Below, piece after piece: positions 1-9,360 of a stretch of 64,000 bases of DNA; position 1 is the first letter of the stretch, and each line of letters opens with the position of its first letter. Below the pieces are notes generated by a model. That model made no database searches and had not been told where the DNA came from. It saw nothing but the letters and a program-made list of their open reading frames with translations. The position numbers and the translations under genes were made by a program. Source of the stretch: JBEVJC01 sp040510375 (lineage in GTDB: Bacteria > Bacteroidota > Bacteroidia > Chitinophagales > Chitinophagaceae); assembly GCA_040510375.1 (NCBI GenBank), contig JBEVJC010000016.1, positions 62,001 to 126,000 on the forward strand. Direction: 5' to 3'.

Positions 1-1468
1 ATAGTGAATCACTGCAGGTTCCATTGGATACCACCAGTGAAATGTTATTGATGCTGGTGGCAGGAACAATGGCCTGGTGCGTCTGGGTATTGATTGGTGT
101 GCCATTATTTAAAATCCAGTTCCAGTTATTTACCTGGTGTGCCCCGTTATGTATAAAGTTCAGCGTGTTCTCGCGGCAACCGGCAACCATCGTATAGTTG
201 AAGGCAGCAGAGACAGTATCGGCACATACAAAACTGAGCGTGTCCAGCGGGGTTTCCAGTCCACATTCATCAATTACCGCAGAGCCGTCGCTGCCGGCTT
301 TGAGTTCAAGGAAATAAGTTCCGCGGTCACTGATTGGTGCAGCAAGTGTGATGACAATTATATCACTGAAACCATTTGTACAGATGCCACCGGCTGATAC
401 AACAGTAACAGGTGCTGGTCCGGTTATGCGGAAGTCGGAGCCATCAGCAGAAATGGTAGCACAGTTTATTCTTTTGGGAAAATACAGGTACAGCCTCGTA
501 GGCGCACAGCCAACCGCGGCTAAACTGTCGGCATAAATTGGTCGTGGGTTGATGTATTCAAAATTTATCGTTTCGCCCTGCGGGATCGACCTGGAGCAGT
601 TGTCAAGGATGGTGGTACCATCGGAGCCATTGTCGGTCAGTAATGAATAGATCCCGGCATTAAGCGGTGCGGAGAGTGTAAGGAGCACGGAATCGAAATC
701 AAATGAGCCGTTGCAGTTCAGCGGTTGGGCAGCGATAATGTTTGCAGCTGAAGGTGACAAGGTAAACTCTGATCCGGTTGCTGTCAACGAACTGCATTTC
801 ATTTTCTTGTTCAGCTTGACCCGCAGCTGTATGCCGTCGCAGTCGGGCTTCACGGAAAATATATGAGGATCGGCCGGATCAGTGATCACTGCGGTACCGC
901 CACTGAAGTCCAGGGAATAACCACTTTGTGAATCGGTGAAATGGCTCACCAGCAAAATATAGTTGTGTCCCTGCACCAGGTTGATCAGTTTTGAAAATGG
1001 ATTTACATTATCGCGGGGATCGGAAGCGCACTCCATATTATTGGTGCCCCTGGTACCTGCACCGGTTTTTCCGGTTGTGCCGGCCCAGTTGCCCGAGATG
1101 ATGATATTGCGGTTGGTGAAAACCTCATCCGGATCCAGGCCGCTGATATCATATAACTGCCAGTCGTAGTCATCACTCACATCGGTTGGTGTAATTTCAA
1201 AACCCAGCGTACCCGCGGTAAAGCAGGTAAACTTGTACCAGTACGGATTTTTGTTTTCGTAGTTGGACCCGGACGATTCACAACCGGGCACAAACAGGCT
1301 GGCTGAACTACAGATCGGTACAGTTTCCTGATGGAACGTAGTTGTGCCACAAACGGGAAAGGCCGTGGTTGGGGTTTGCCCGAGTTCCGTACACTGTTGT
1401 GCACCCGCAGTAACGGGGAGTATAAAAAACAACAATAGGATGATACGGGAAAGAAGGTTCCTGGGCAT
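1..1468 (-). CDS. Secreted repeat protein with PKD-like region, 3' end cut by window edge
   Basis: I read this frame directly: it is open from an ATG at 1466-1468 to the left edge, giving 489 residues without a stop. Residues 1-24 form a signal peptide ending in AGAQQ. Residues 26-190 are Cys-containing and carry a WYKFTCFTAGTLGF-type motif, which I know from large Bacteroidota surface proteins annotated as PKD or gliding-motility-associated. Two modules follow, at about 210-291 and 321-402. They share the pattern Cys, basic loop, Cys, GSDF/GSEF, Cys, GxY, GSDG, DxC, so they look like an internal duplication. A PKD-like stretch begins near 420. The protein is probably exported and may end in a type 9 secretion sorting domain, but that end lies outside the window. 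It follows dprA by 59 bases on the same strand. Function unknown. Confidence 0.8.
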   Translation of the reverse strand, partial: MPRNLLSRIILLLFFILPVTAGAQQCTELGQTPTTAFPVCGTTTFHQETVPICSSASLFVPGCESSGSNYENKNPYWYKFTCFTAGTLGFEITPTDVSDDYDWQLYDISGLDPDEVFTNRNIIISGNWAGTTGKTGAGTRGTNNMECASDPRDNVNPFSKLINLVQGHNYILLVSHFTDSQSGYSLDFSGGTAVITDPADPHIFSVKPDCDGIQLRVKLNKKMKCSSLTATGSEFTLSPSAANIIAAQPLNCNGSFDFDSVLLTLSAPLNAGIYSLLTDNGSDGTTILDNCSRSIPQGETINFEYINPRPIYADSLAAVGCAPTRLYLYFPKRINCATISADGSDFRITGPAPVTVVSAGGICTNGFSDIIVITLAAPISDRGTYFLELKAGSDGSAVIDECGLETPLDTLSFVCADTVSAAFNYTMVAGCRENTLNFIHNGAHQVNNWNWILNNGTPINTQTHQAIVPATSINNISLVVSNGTCSDSL

Positions 1469-1527
1469 AGTTGTCGGGGTTCTGTTTTGGTCATTTGCCT
1501 GACAATAAAAGCAGGCCCACTGTTGCT

Positions 1528-2631
1528 TCAGGCCCCACTGAGCCGGTAAAGCTTACCCGGCAAAGATAACAGGAGATTCTTCAGTTCCAGACCCAATATT
1601 GCAGAGGCAACCCGGCCTGTGCCGATACCCGTTCTCCGGTAAATCTCATCGATGGGTAATGCTGAACCATCTTTCAGTATGTCAAAGAGCTGTTGTTCGT
1701 CGGGTTCCAGTTGCTGGAAAAGTTCCGGCTGGGTAAGTTTTTCCGGTGCATGGTCATCCCAGTTCATCATCTCCAGCAAGCCCTTCCCATCCTGCAGGAG
1801 GATTCCCTTGTTTTGGCGCACCAGCCGGTTACAGCCCGTGCTTTTTGGATCATTGGTCCTCCCGGGGAATACAAATACATCCCTGTTGTATCCATTAGCC
1901 AGTTCTGCGGTGATCATACTACCGCCCCGGACATCGGTTTCAGCCACGATCACCGCGTCACTCAGGCCTGCTACGATCCGGTTTCTCAGCGGGAAATTGA
2001 AACGTTCCGGCCGGGTACGGCTGCTGAATTCGGTAAGTAATCCGCCGCCATTTCCGACAATCTCCCTTGCCAGTGACTGATGGGCTGAAGGATAAACCTG
2101 GTCCAGCCCATGTGCCAGCACCCCAACTGTCGGGAGAGCATTTTTCAACGCCGCTTTATGGGCGATAGCGTCAATGCCGAAGGCGAGTCCGCTTACCACC
2201 AGCACCTGTTGTTCCTTCAGGTCTGCGATCAGTTTTTCGGTAACCATTTTACCATAAACCGTATTTGAACGGGTACCGATCACCGCTATAATCCTTGCCT
2301 GGTTCAGGTCAGCTTCGCCCTTATAAAAAAGAAGTATCGGTGCATCATAACAATTCAGCAATCGCCTTGGATATGCCGGCTCTTTTATAAACAATGGCCT
2401 GATCCTGAATTGTTCGATGAAACGTATTTCTTTCTCTGCCCGTGCATAATCCCTGAAGGCGCAGATCTGATCCGCCTTCAGCGATCCCATGCCATCAATT
2501 TTCTCCAGCGTACTCCGGGAAGCGCGGAAAATATCTGCCGGCTCAAAGTGCTCGAGCAATTGTTTTACCTGCACCGGTCCGATCGACGGTATCAGGGTAA
2601 GCGCTATCTGGTACAACAGATCAGGATGCAT
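1528..2631 (-). CDS. dprA: DNA-processing protein DprA (Smf)
   Basis: 367 residues, the usual length for DprA. In other bacteria this protein binds incoming single-stranded DNA and loads RecA during natural transformation. An N-terminal helix-hairpin-helix-like region (about 1-60, with LIPSIGPVQVKQLL) precedes the Rossmann-like DNA_processg_A domain (about 65-285). That domain shows IAVIGTRSNTVYGK, VVSGLAFGIDAIAHKAAL, FPLRNRIVAGLSDAVIV and RGGSMITAELA, all typical of the family. The last 65 residues (IDEIYRRTGIGTGRVASAIL) form the winged-helix domain found in many DprA proteins. The start is an ATG. It lies downstream of the PorE-like gene on the same strand. Whether this organism is naturally competent cannot be told from here. 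Confidence 0.95.
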   Translation of the reverse strand: MHPDLLYQIALTLIPSIGPVQVKQLLEHFEPADIFRASRSTLEKIDGMGSLKADQICAFRDYARAEKEIRFIEQFRIRPLFIKEPAYPRRLLNCYDAPILLFYKGEADLNQARIIAVIGTRSNTVYGKMVTEKLIADLKEQQVLVVSGLAFGIDAIAHKAALKNALPTVGVLAHGLDQVYPSAHQSLAREIVGNGGGLLTEFSSRTRPERFNFPLRNRIVAGLSDAVIVAETDVRGGSMITAELANGYNRDVFVFPGRTNDPKSTGCNRLVRQNKGILLQDGKGLLEMMNWDDHAPEKLTQPELFQQLEPDEQQLFDILKDGSALPIDEIYRRTGIGTGRVASAILGLELKNLLLSLPGKLYRLSGA

Positions 2632-2730
2632 GCGAATAACTTCCCGGTAAAATTAAATCGGGGAGGAGAAAACATGGAGGGGGTAAATACAAAATATCAT
2701 TGTAAAAAACCCTTGGAAATCCGGGGTGAA

Positions 2731-4659
2731 TTATTTAACCGATACAATACGCATTTCGGTCCGCCTGTTTTTTGCGCGACCGGTCTCATCAGTATTGTCA
2801 GCCACCGGTTGTGAGGCACCAAGTCCCTTAGCGGTAAGCCTGGCTGGGTTTATTTTATGTGAAACAAGATAGGCGACTACTTTTTTTGCCCTGTTATTAC
2901 TAAGCAGCAGGTTATCGTTGTCCTTACCAACATTATCGGTATGGCCGCTGATTTCTACTGTAACAGCGGGGTTATCAGTCAACAGCTGGACCATTCTGTC
3001 CAGTTCAATGGCCGACTCGGGACGCAGGTCATATTTTCCCACATCAAAGAAGATATTGTTGAGTACGATACTCGCGCCACTCTCGAGTGGTTGCAGCGGA
3101 ATATTTTTACGGTATACAGAATCGTTGTAATCACGGCTGAGTGAAAAATTTTCTGAATAAAACAGGTAACCTTTCCTGTTAACGTTAAGTGCGTAGTCGC
3201 GACCGGCAGGCAGTGTGATCATATAGTTGCCGGTTTCATCAGTGCGCATCAGTGATATGGGATTGCGTGTATGGAGATCGGTCAGTTCAACCGAACTGGG
3301 AATTCCCCTGTTTGTTTTTTTATCATACACCTGTCCCCGGATCCAGAAAGTTTTTAATGGTCTTACTGCTTCACGAAGCGAAAAGCTGTATATATCAAGT
3401 CCGCCTTTTGAATCGGCGCGGTCGCTGGCATAATAGGCAGTAGCTCCATCGGCTGTTACAAACAAAGTGCCTTCGCGGTTAATTGTATTAACGGGGTAAC
3501 CCAGGTTCTCAGGTTTGCTCCATACCTGTTGCGGACCCTTTCGTGCAATGAAGAGATCTTCGTCGCCGTAACCGGGCCAGAAATTGGAAGTGAAATAGAG
3601 TGTCTGGTTATCCGCATGTATAAAGGGGCATTGTTCATCACCTGAGCTATTGATGACAGGTCCGAGATTTTCAGCCTCGCCCCATTTACCATTTTCTTTA
3701 AGGTGGGAAACATAGATATCAAGACCGCCGTAACCTCCCGGTTTGCTGCTGACGAAATACAGGTCACGTTTATCCGGCGACAGGCAAGGTTGCGATTCCC
3801 ATGCATCGGAATTAACCCAGCCTCCGCAATTCTCCGGTTCGCTCCATCCGTCCTGTTGCAGGTACGACATATAGATATCACAACTGCCAAAACCACTTGG
3901 CCGGCTGCATCCGGTAAACACCAGCCATTGGCCATCCTGTGAAATATTCTGCGCACCCTCGTTCAGTTGTGTATTTACAAAACCCTCTATGGGTGCGGCT
4001 TTCAGCCAGGTAGTATCCTTGATATGGCTGTTGAAAAAATCTTCATTACGTCCGCCAAGGCGACGGGTAAACACCAATTCCTGCTGGTCGATGGTAAGGG
4101 AAGGGAAGTATTCTGATTCGGCGCTGTTGATACCCGGACCCAGGTTAACCGGCTGGAAAATATAGGAGCGTTCGTTTAGTTTATCAGCATATGCAACAGC
4201 GAATTCATAACAACGTTTTCGATATTGGGCAGCCTTTAATGATGTTGAATTTTTTGGCGGGTTTTTATCGAGGAATTCATTGATGGCAACAAGGGCCTGC
4301 GGGAATAAACCCAGTGCGGCGAGATTGATGGAGTAGGGGAGCCTGAACTCCATGGTGTAACCGTTGTCCAGCGCAAATGCCTTTTCATAATATTCAGTAC
4401 TGAGACGGCTGTTTTTCATCTGGCCGTATACGCCTGCCAGCGACAGGTAGGCATCCACATAACCGGTATCGGCCCGGATTGCCTGGAGCAAGAGGCCGGC
4501 AGCATTGGTCAGGTTTCCGTCCTCCGCGCGTTCCATTGCCTGGTTATAAAATGTGCGGGCTTTTTTGTTGATTTTCGACGGATCGTATTCCTGTGCTGAA
4601 ACATACTGGAAGAAAAACAGCAAACCAATACTGATCAATAAATTTTTCATACGGGTCAT
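2731..4659 (-). CDS. PorE-like OmpA-family outer-membrane protein (TPR, PD40, CRD, OmpA)
   Basis: 642 residues; the alternative start at the Met encoded at 4650 (MKNLL) is equally good. Domain order: signal peptide (to about 22, FFFQYVSAQ), TPR-like helices (about 28-110), a PD40/WD40-like beta-propeller (about 175-425, with repeated LYFVSSKPGGYGGLDIYVS and LYFTSNFWPGYGDEDLFIA blades), a carboxypeptidase-regulatory-like beta-sandwich (about 440-525) and a C-terminal OmpA peptidoglycan-binding domain (about 535-642, with VEISGHTDNVG and NRRTEMRI). This is the order described for PorE of the type 9 secretion system. Bacteroidota carry many paralogues with it, so PorE itself is not certain. It probably anchors an outer-membrane complex to peptidoglycan. 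It follows queE by 35 bases. Confidence 0.88.
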   Translation of the reverse strand: MTRMKNLLISIGLLFFFQYVSAQEYDPSKINKKARTFYNQAMERAEDGNLTNAAGLLLQAIRADTGYVDAYLSLAGVYGQMKNSRLSTEYYEKAFALDNGYTMEFRLPYSINLAALGLFPQALVAINEFLDKNPPKNSTSLKAAQYRKRCYEFAVAYADKLNERSYIFQPVNLGPGINSAESEYFPSLTIDQQELVFTRRLGGRNEDFFNSHIKDTTWLKAAPIEGFVNTQLNEGAQNISQDGQWLVFTGCSRPSGFGSCDIYMSYLQQDGWSEPENCGGWVNSDAWESQPCLSPDKRDLYFVSSKPGGYGGLDIYVSHLKENGKWGEAENLGPVINSSGDEQCPFIHADNQTLYFTSNFWPGYGDEDLFIARKGPQQVWSKPENLGYPVNTINREGTLFVTADGATAYYASDRADSKGGLDIYSFSLREAVRPLKTFWIRGQVYDKKTNRGIPSSVELTDLHTRNPISLMRTDETGNYMITLPAGRDYALNVNRKGYLFYSENFSLSRDYNDSVYRKNIPLQPLESGASIVLNNIFFDVGKYDLRPESAIELDRMVQLLTDNPAVTVEISGHTDNVGKDNDNLLLSNNRAKKVVAYLVSHKINPARLTAKGLGASQPVADNTDETGRAKNRRTEMRIVSVK

Positions 4660-4694
4660 ATTGATCTATAACGTGTTGAAGGATGTTTTATTCC

Positions 4695-5315
4695 TCAGGG
4701 CACCTGGATATATTTATGAAGCTGGAGACTTAGTTCCCAGCGCGGGTGCGACTTAATATAATCCACGATCATCGGTATCATTATTTCTGCCTTGCCCCAT
4801 TCGGGCTGGAGATATAGTTTACAGTTGGGTGAAACCAGGGCCGCGTGTTTTTCTGCCCATTCAAAATCGGATTTATGGAAGATCACCACTTTCAGTTCGT
4901 TTGCTACTTCCAGTACTTCGGGTAGCGGGGCCTTGAATTTTTTTGGGGAAAGACAGATCCAGTCCCAGTTACCGGAAAGCGGGCTGGAGCCCGAGGTTTC
5001 AATATTGGTCTGCAAGCCGGCCCGGTGTAATTCTTCAGTCAGGCCATCGAGGTTATGCAGCAATGGTTCACCACCGGTAACCACTACAATCTGACCGGGT
5101 GTGGCTTTGACAAAGTCACGCAGTTCGGTCAGTTCCATCCGGGGATGTAGTGTAGCGTCCCAGCTCTCTTTCACATCACACCAGACGCAGCCAACATCGC
5201 ACCCGCCCAGGCGGATAAAGTAGGCAGCCTTGCCCTGGTGGTAACCTTCTCCCTGGATGGTATAAAAATGTTCCATCACGGGAAGGGTGGTAATATTTAT
5301 TATTTCTGCGGTCAT
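4695..5315 (-). CDS. queE: 7-carboxy-7-deazaguanine synthase QueE
   Basis: 206 residues. A radical SAM enzyme that converts 6-carboxytetrahydropterin to 7-carboxy-7-deazaguanine on the way to preQ0 and queuosine. The cluster cysteines are at 39, 43 and 46 (CDVGCVWC, spacing CX3CX2C), preceded by the YTIQGEGYHQGKAAYFIRLG motif typical of QueE. A GGEPL motif for SAM binding follows near 81-85. The family is short compared with other radical SAM enzymes, which fits. It starts 31 bases after folD on the same strand, so the two probably share a transcript. No other queuosine genes are in view. Confidence 0.95.
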   Translation of the reverse strand: MTAEIINITTLPVMEHFYTIQGEGYHQGKAAYFIRLGGCDVGCVWCDVKESWDATLHPRMELTELRDFVKATPGQIVVVTGGEPLLHNLDGLTEELHRAGLQTNIETSGSSPLSGNWDWICLSPKKFKAPLPEVLEVANELKVVIFHKSDFEWAEKHAALVSPNCKLYLQPEWGKAEIMIPMIVDYIKSHPRWELSLQLHKYIQVP

Positions 5316-5346
5316 TTAGTATTCAACAACCCGGAGGCTGCAGTGT

Positions 5347-6222
5347 TTAATTTTTGCTGTCGCAGGCGTTAAAGGTATTTTTCATGAGGGCGGCAATGGT
5401 CATTGGTCCAACCCCACCCGGCACCGGCGTAATCCAGGAACTTTTCAATGCCACGCTATCGTAATCCACATCTCCCTTTAACCGGAATCCTGATTTACGG
5501 GTGTTATCTGTAACGCGGGTAATTCCCACATCGATAACAACTGCGCCTTCCTTTACCATATCAGCTTTCAGGAATTCCGGTATGCCCAGGGCAGCTACAA
5601 TAATATCCGCCTGCAGGCAGATCTCTTTCAGGTTTACGGTATGTGAATGACAGATCGTAACGGTGCAGTTGCCCGGGTTTTTATTTGCGCTGAGCAGGAT
5701 ACTCATGGGACGGCCAACGATATTACTGCGGCCGATCACTACAGCATGTTTACCCTTTGTTTCGATCTTGTAAAACTCAAGCATCAGCATGATACCATAT
5801 GGTGTGGCGGGAAGGAAAGTGGGAAGTCCTTCCACCATCTTACCAACACTCATCGGATGAAAGCCATCCACGTCCTTTGAAGGATCAATGGCATTGATTA
5901 CTTTTTTTGCTTCGATTGTTTTGGGAAGGGGAAGCTGTACCAGTATCCCATCAACATCCGGATCAGTATTGAGTTCCTCTATTTTCTCAAGCAACCGGTA
6001 TTCGGTGGTATCCGCGTCCATGCGGATCAGCGTCGATTTAAATCCGGTTTCTTCACAGGCTTTCACTTTTGCTGCCACATATGTTTCACTCGCTCCGTTA
6101 TTTCCCACCAGGATTGCTGCGAGGTGCGGAATCTTTTTGCCTTCATTGGCCCGTTGCGCCACATTGATCTGGAGAACATCCTTGATCGCCTGGGCGGCCT
6201 TCTTACCATCTAAAATTTGCAT
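5347..6222 (-). CDS. folD: Bifunctional methylenetetrahydrofolate dehydrogenase/cyclohydrolase FolD
   Basis: 291 residues from the ATG at 6220-6222 (MQILDGKKAAQ). A longer frame begins at a TTG two codons upstream, but the ATG matches the usual FolD N-terminus. FolD interconverts 5,10-methylene-THF, methenyl-THF and 10-formyl-THF in the cytoplasm. Visible signatures are ETYVAAKVKACEETG (Tyr48 and Lys52 as likely catalytic residues), GILVQLPLPK, KDVDGFHP, the nucleotide-binding VIGRSNIVGRPMS and the terminal TPVPGGVGPMT. It functionally complements glyA elsewhere in the window, since both feed one-carbon metabolism. A TAnnTTTG element ends three bases before the ATG, suggesting a leaderless mRNA. 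Confidence 0.97.
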   Translation of the reverse strand: MQILDGKKAAQAIKDVLQINVAQRANEGKKIPHLAAILVGNNGASETYVAAKVKACEETGFKSTLIRMDADTTEYRLLEKIEELNTDPDVDGILVQLPLPKTIEAKKVINAIDPSKDVDGFHPMSVGKMVEGLPTFLPATPYGIMLMLEFYKIETKGKHAVVIGRSNIVGRPMSILLSANKNPGNCTVTICHSHTVNLKEICLQADIIVAALGIPEFLKADMVKEGAVVIDVGITRVTDNTRKSGFRLKGDVDYDSVALKSSWITPVPGGVGPMTIAALMKNTFNACDSKN

Positions 6223-6225
6223 CCG

Positions 6226-6233
6226 CAAAACTA
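6226..6233 (-). promoter_or_regulatory. -7 promoter element of folD, leaderless spacing
   Basis: On the minus strand TAGTTTTG (pattern TAnnTTTG) is followed by CGG and then the folD ATG. With the usual distance from this element to the start of transcription, the first transcribed base would be the A of the ATG. No clear TTTG -33 box is seen. Confidence 0.45.
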
Positions 6234-6317
6234 CCGAAACTTTTTTACCCCTGTATCCATACGAGGTTTATACAATAATATACCTGTGTTTTTCCCATGG
6301 TTTCCTTTCCCCCCTGA

Positions 6318-7187
6318 ATGAACTTCACCCGTATGACCTTTCCCATTTTTTTAAGAATCCTCCTTTTTTCGTTCCGAGTGCTGCCAGGGCCGGGTTTGTT
6401 TATATTTCTGCCTGTTGTACTAGCAGGGCAGGACCTTTTTGTTGCCGGAAACAATCCATTTTTTGCCTGGGGTTCCTATAACAAACCACAGGTTGATGCC
6501 TTTTCATTTACCGGAAATAAGGCGGCACTTGCCCGGGTGGTGGTACCCGGACTGGGCCTGGTGGGGGAACGACTATATGGATTACAGGAGATTCACCGGT
6601 ACCGTGTCTCGGCTGCATTGCCTGTAAAGAAGGCGGGGTTTGGGTTGCAGGCAGGTTATGCTGTTGCCGGTCTGTACCGGGAAGGTTTGCTGGGCCTGGC
6701 CTGCGGCCGGAAACTGGGGAAGGCAATTGATCTAGGTACCCAGTTTACTGTTCAGCGCGCAACCGTACCAGGTTACACCAGTTATACTGTACTCTCGGCT
6801 GATGTGGGGTTATTACTTCACCTGACCAGCCGGATAAATGCGGGCTGGAATATCAGGATTCCATACCAGGTGAATATGGGTGACCAGCACGGCGGGATTC
6901 CATTTTATTATTCGATGGGTATTGGATTCGATGCCGCTGCCGGTTGGTGTGCAGCGATGGAGCTGGAAAAAAGCCCGTTTGCTGATTTAAGAGCGGGGGT
7001 TGGATTTATATACGAGCCACACGCATTGGTTAAACTTAAACTAGGTGTAAGATCTGGCGGAATTCCGTTCTGGTTTGGATGCAGTTACCAGTTAAAGTCG
7101 TTCCGTGTCGATTTTTCCGTTTCAATACATGACCGGCTGGGAATCACTCCAGGTGTGGGTCTTCACCATTCATTCCCCCGAAAATGA
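6318..7187 (+). CDS. Predicted outer-membrane beta-barrel protein of unknown function
   Basis: 289 residues; Met6 at 6333 is an alternative start. The N-terminus (to about 37, ending in VVLAGQ) is a long hydrophobic signal peptide. The rest is rich in Gly, aromatic and alternating polar/hydrophobic residues and ends in an aromatic-containing LHHSFPRK segment, as in small outer-membrane barrels. No conserved catalytic motif is visible. Its stop overlaps the start of the next gene in ATGA, so the two are translationally coupled and probably work together at the outer membrane. I cannot name a family with confidence. Confidence 0.7.
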   Translation: MNFTRMTFPIFLRILLFSFRVLPGPGLFIFLPVVLAGQDLFVAGNNPFFAWGSYNKPQVDAFSFTGNKAALARVVVPGLGLVGERLYGLQEIHRYRVSAALPVKKAGFGLQAGYAVAGLYREGLLGLACGRKLGKAIDLGTQFTVQRATVPGYTSYTVLSADVGLLLHLTSRINAGWNIRIPYQVNMGDQHGGIPFYYSMGIGFDAAAGWCAAMELEKSPFADLRAGVGFIYEPHALVKLKLGVRSGGIPFWFGCSYQLKSFRVDFSVSIHDRLGITPGVGLHHSFPRK

Positions 7188-9214
7188 AGAGGTGTTTGCT
7201 GACGATAGGGTGGTTCTTCCTTGTTTTGGTTTCTGTTTGCCAGGAAATCCCGGTTACAGCCGAAAGGCAACTGGAGCAGCTGGCTGTAGAAGAGAGTGAT
7301 CTGGAAGATGATCAGCTTGTTCAGCAGCTGGAACAGTATATGCGACATAAACTCGATCTCAATGGAGATGGAGCAGACAAGCTGGTGGCAGCAGGAATAC
7401 TGACTGTAGTACAGGCCAATAACCTGGAAAGTTATCGCAGATATGTGGGCGACCTGATTGATATCTGTGAACTGCAGGCAGTACCAGGCTGGGATCTGGC
7501 CACTATCCGTATAATATTGCCCTATATACTGGTTGGATCGGATTTAAAAGTGGGGCGGGATTTAACATCACGGATTTCCGGTGGCGCCCAAAGCGTTGTT
7601 CTCCGGGTTTCGCGTGAACTTCCGGCTACCGGGGAGTATAAAAAAAACCAGGCAGGTATCAGGGAGTATGCGGGTAGTCCGTTGAAAATATTTTTTCGTT
7701 ACCAATACCATTCGGGAGACAAACTGCAATATGGCATCACAGCTGAAAAGGACGCGGGGGAAACATTTTTCCGTAATAATGCCGGGTTTGATTTTTATTC
7801 CGCGCATCTGTTTCTCCGGGATGTGGGAAAATTAAAGTCCATTGCACTGGGCGACTTCACGGTAAATATGGGCCAGGGTTTGATACACTGGCAAAGTATG
7901 GCGTTTAAAAAAAGCGCAGATGCCATGAATGTCAAGCGCCAGTCGCCTGTTTTAAAACCCTATAATTCTGCGGGCGAGTTCAATTTTTTACGCGGGGCCG
8001 GATTAACCATTTCATTCGGACATCTGGTTACCAGCATTTTTGCATCGGTCCGGAAAATCAGCACCAACCATGATATTGATACCGCGGAAGGTGAAAAGGT
8101 TTTTACATCATTCCAGAAGTCGGGCTACCACCGCACTTTGAGCGAAATCGGTGATCGGTCAAATACCGGCCAGCTAACTGCAGGCACTGTACTCCAGTAC
8201 CGGAGAAGGTCACTACGCATTGGTATCAACTGTATCAGTTACCGGTTTTCCCTTCCATTCAAAAAAGCTGATGAGCCGTACAATTTGTTTTCTATCCGGG
8301 GTGATAACTGGTATAATTTAAGTCTTGACCTGATGTACACCTGGAAAAACCTCCATTGGTTTGCTGAAATCGCAAAAGACCGGGAGGGGAATTCTGCTGG
8401 ATTGGCGGGATTGGTTGCAAGCCTGAATAAAACGGCCGACCTGACCCTTGTATACCGGAATTTTTCCCGGGCATACCAGACCATCAGCGGTAACGCATTT
8501 TCGGAAAACGCTGTTCCAGGTAATGAGGAAGGAATCTACACGGGACTCACTTTCCGGCCGGGGGCAGCATGGAAACTGGACCTTTACGCCGACTATTATT
8601 TTTTTCCCTGGCTCAGGTATAGGGTCAGCTCACCTTCTGTAGGCTGGGACTGGATGCTACAGATATGTTATACTCCCACAAAGCAGGTTGAAATTACTTC
8701 CAGGCTCCGGAAAAATTCAGGGGAACTGAATTCGACAGCCGGGCAAACGGCAATGGGTTATCCCGAACCTACAGGCACTTTAAACTGGCGAACGCAGATT
8801 AATTTTAAAATATCCCGGGAAATTACCCTGCGCAATAGGGTAGAGATTGTGATAACCCAGCCCGAAAAGAGTAAGGGTTTCCTTGCATCCACTGATTTTA
8901 TTTATAAGCCTTCCGGAAAAAAGGCGGACCTTAATTTACGTATGCAATTTTTTGATACAGATACCTACAATTCAAGAATTTATGCGTATGAAAATCATGT
9001 TCTTTATGCTCAATCTGTACCGGTCTTTTCAGGCAGGGGAATCAGGTATTACCTATTATCGAAATACGAACATTCCGCTGCACTCAGCAGCTGGCTTAGA
9101 TTTTCTTTAACAAATTTTATCACACCAAGCAACATTTCCCCTGCGCAAACTGTCCACATTAATACAGAATTAACATTTCAGATCAGGTATCAGTTCCGGT
9201 TAAGAAAGCTCTAA
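7184..9214 (+). CDS. Helix-hairpin-helix domain protein with C-terminal outer-membrane barrel
   Basis: 676 residues with a signal peptide (MKRCLLTIGWFFLVLVSV). Residues about 35-115 are helical, and the part LIDICELQAVPGWDLATIRI resembles the helix-hairpin-helix segments of the ComEA type. From about 120 to the end the sequence is rich in short amphipathic beta strands with many aromatic residues (FFRYQYHSGDKLQYGI, ALGDFTVNMGQGLIHWQS). It ends in an aromatic/arginine strand (FQIRYQFRLRKL), as expected for an outer-membrane barrel. Similar two-part proteins are common in Bacteroidota and are usually annotated only as helix-hairpin-helix domain-containing. Despite the ComEA-like start, DNA binding or uptake is only a guess. 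It overlaps the preceding gene by four bases. Confidence 0.8.
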   Translation: MKRCLLTIGWFFLVLVSVCQEIPVTAERQLEQLAVEESDLEDDQLVQQLEQYMRHKLDLNGDGADKLVAAGILTVVQANNLESYRRYVGDLIDICELQAVPGWDLATIRIILPYILVGSDLKVGRDLTSRISGGAQSVVLRVSRELPATGEYKKNQAGIREYAGSPLKIFFRYQYHSGDKLQYGITAEKDAGETFFRNNAGFDFYSAHLFLRDVGKLKSIALGDFTVNMGQGLIHWQSMAFKKSADAMNVKRQSPVLKPYNSAGEFNFLRGAGLTISFGHLVTSIFASVRKISTNHDIDTAEGEKVFTSFQKSGYHRTLSEIGDRSNTGQLTAGTVLQYRRRSLRIGINCISYRFSLPFKKADEPYNLFSIRGDNWYNLSLDLMYTWKNLHWFAEIAKDREGNSAGLAGLVASLNKTADLTLVYRNFSRAYQTISGNAFSENAVPGNEEGIYTGLTFRPGAAWKLDLYADYYFFPWLRYRVSSPSVGWDWMLQICYTPTKQVEITSRLRKNSGELNSTAGQTAMGYPEPTGTLNWRTQINFKISREITLRNRVEIVITQPEKSKGFLASTDFIYKPSGKKADLNLRMQFFDTDTYNSRIYAYENHVLYAQSVPVFSGRGIRYYLLSKYEHSAALSSWLRFSLTNFITPSNISPAQTVHINTELTFQIRYQFRLRKL

Positions 9215-9360
9215 TTTTTTGTTATTTTTTTGTTAAGTTTGTTTAAGACTGTTATTTATACATCAGAACAAATTTTTTATCGGTCCACCAGTGAGCTCGC
9301 TCTTATCTGGTTTTTTTTATTAATCACACACAACTATTTACGTCACAAAAAACTACGCAC

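Noticed and set aside
1177..1494. A 105-codon frame on the minus strand
   Set aside because: It overlaps the true secreted protein frame in another register and has no recognisable domain.
9215..9360. Promoter for the SusC gene
   Set aside because: The 146-base gap is very AT-rich and has TTTG boxes, but no convincing TAnnTTTG at the right distance.
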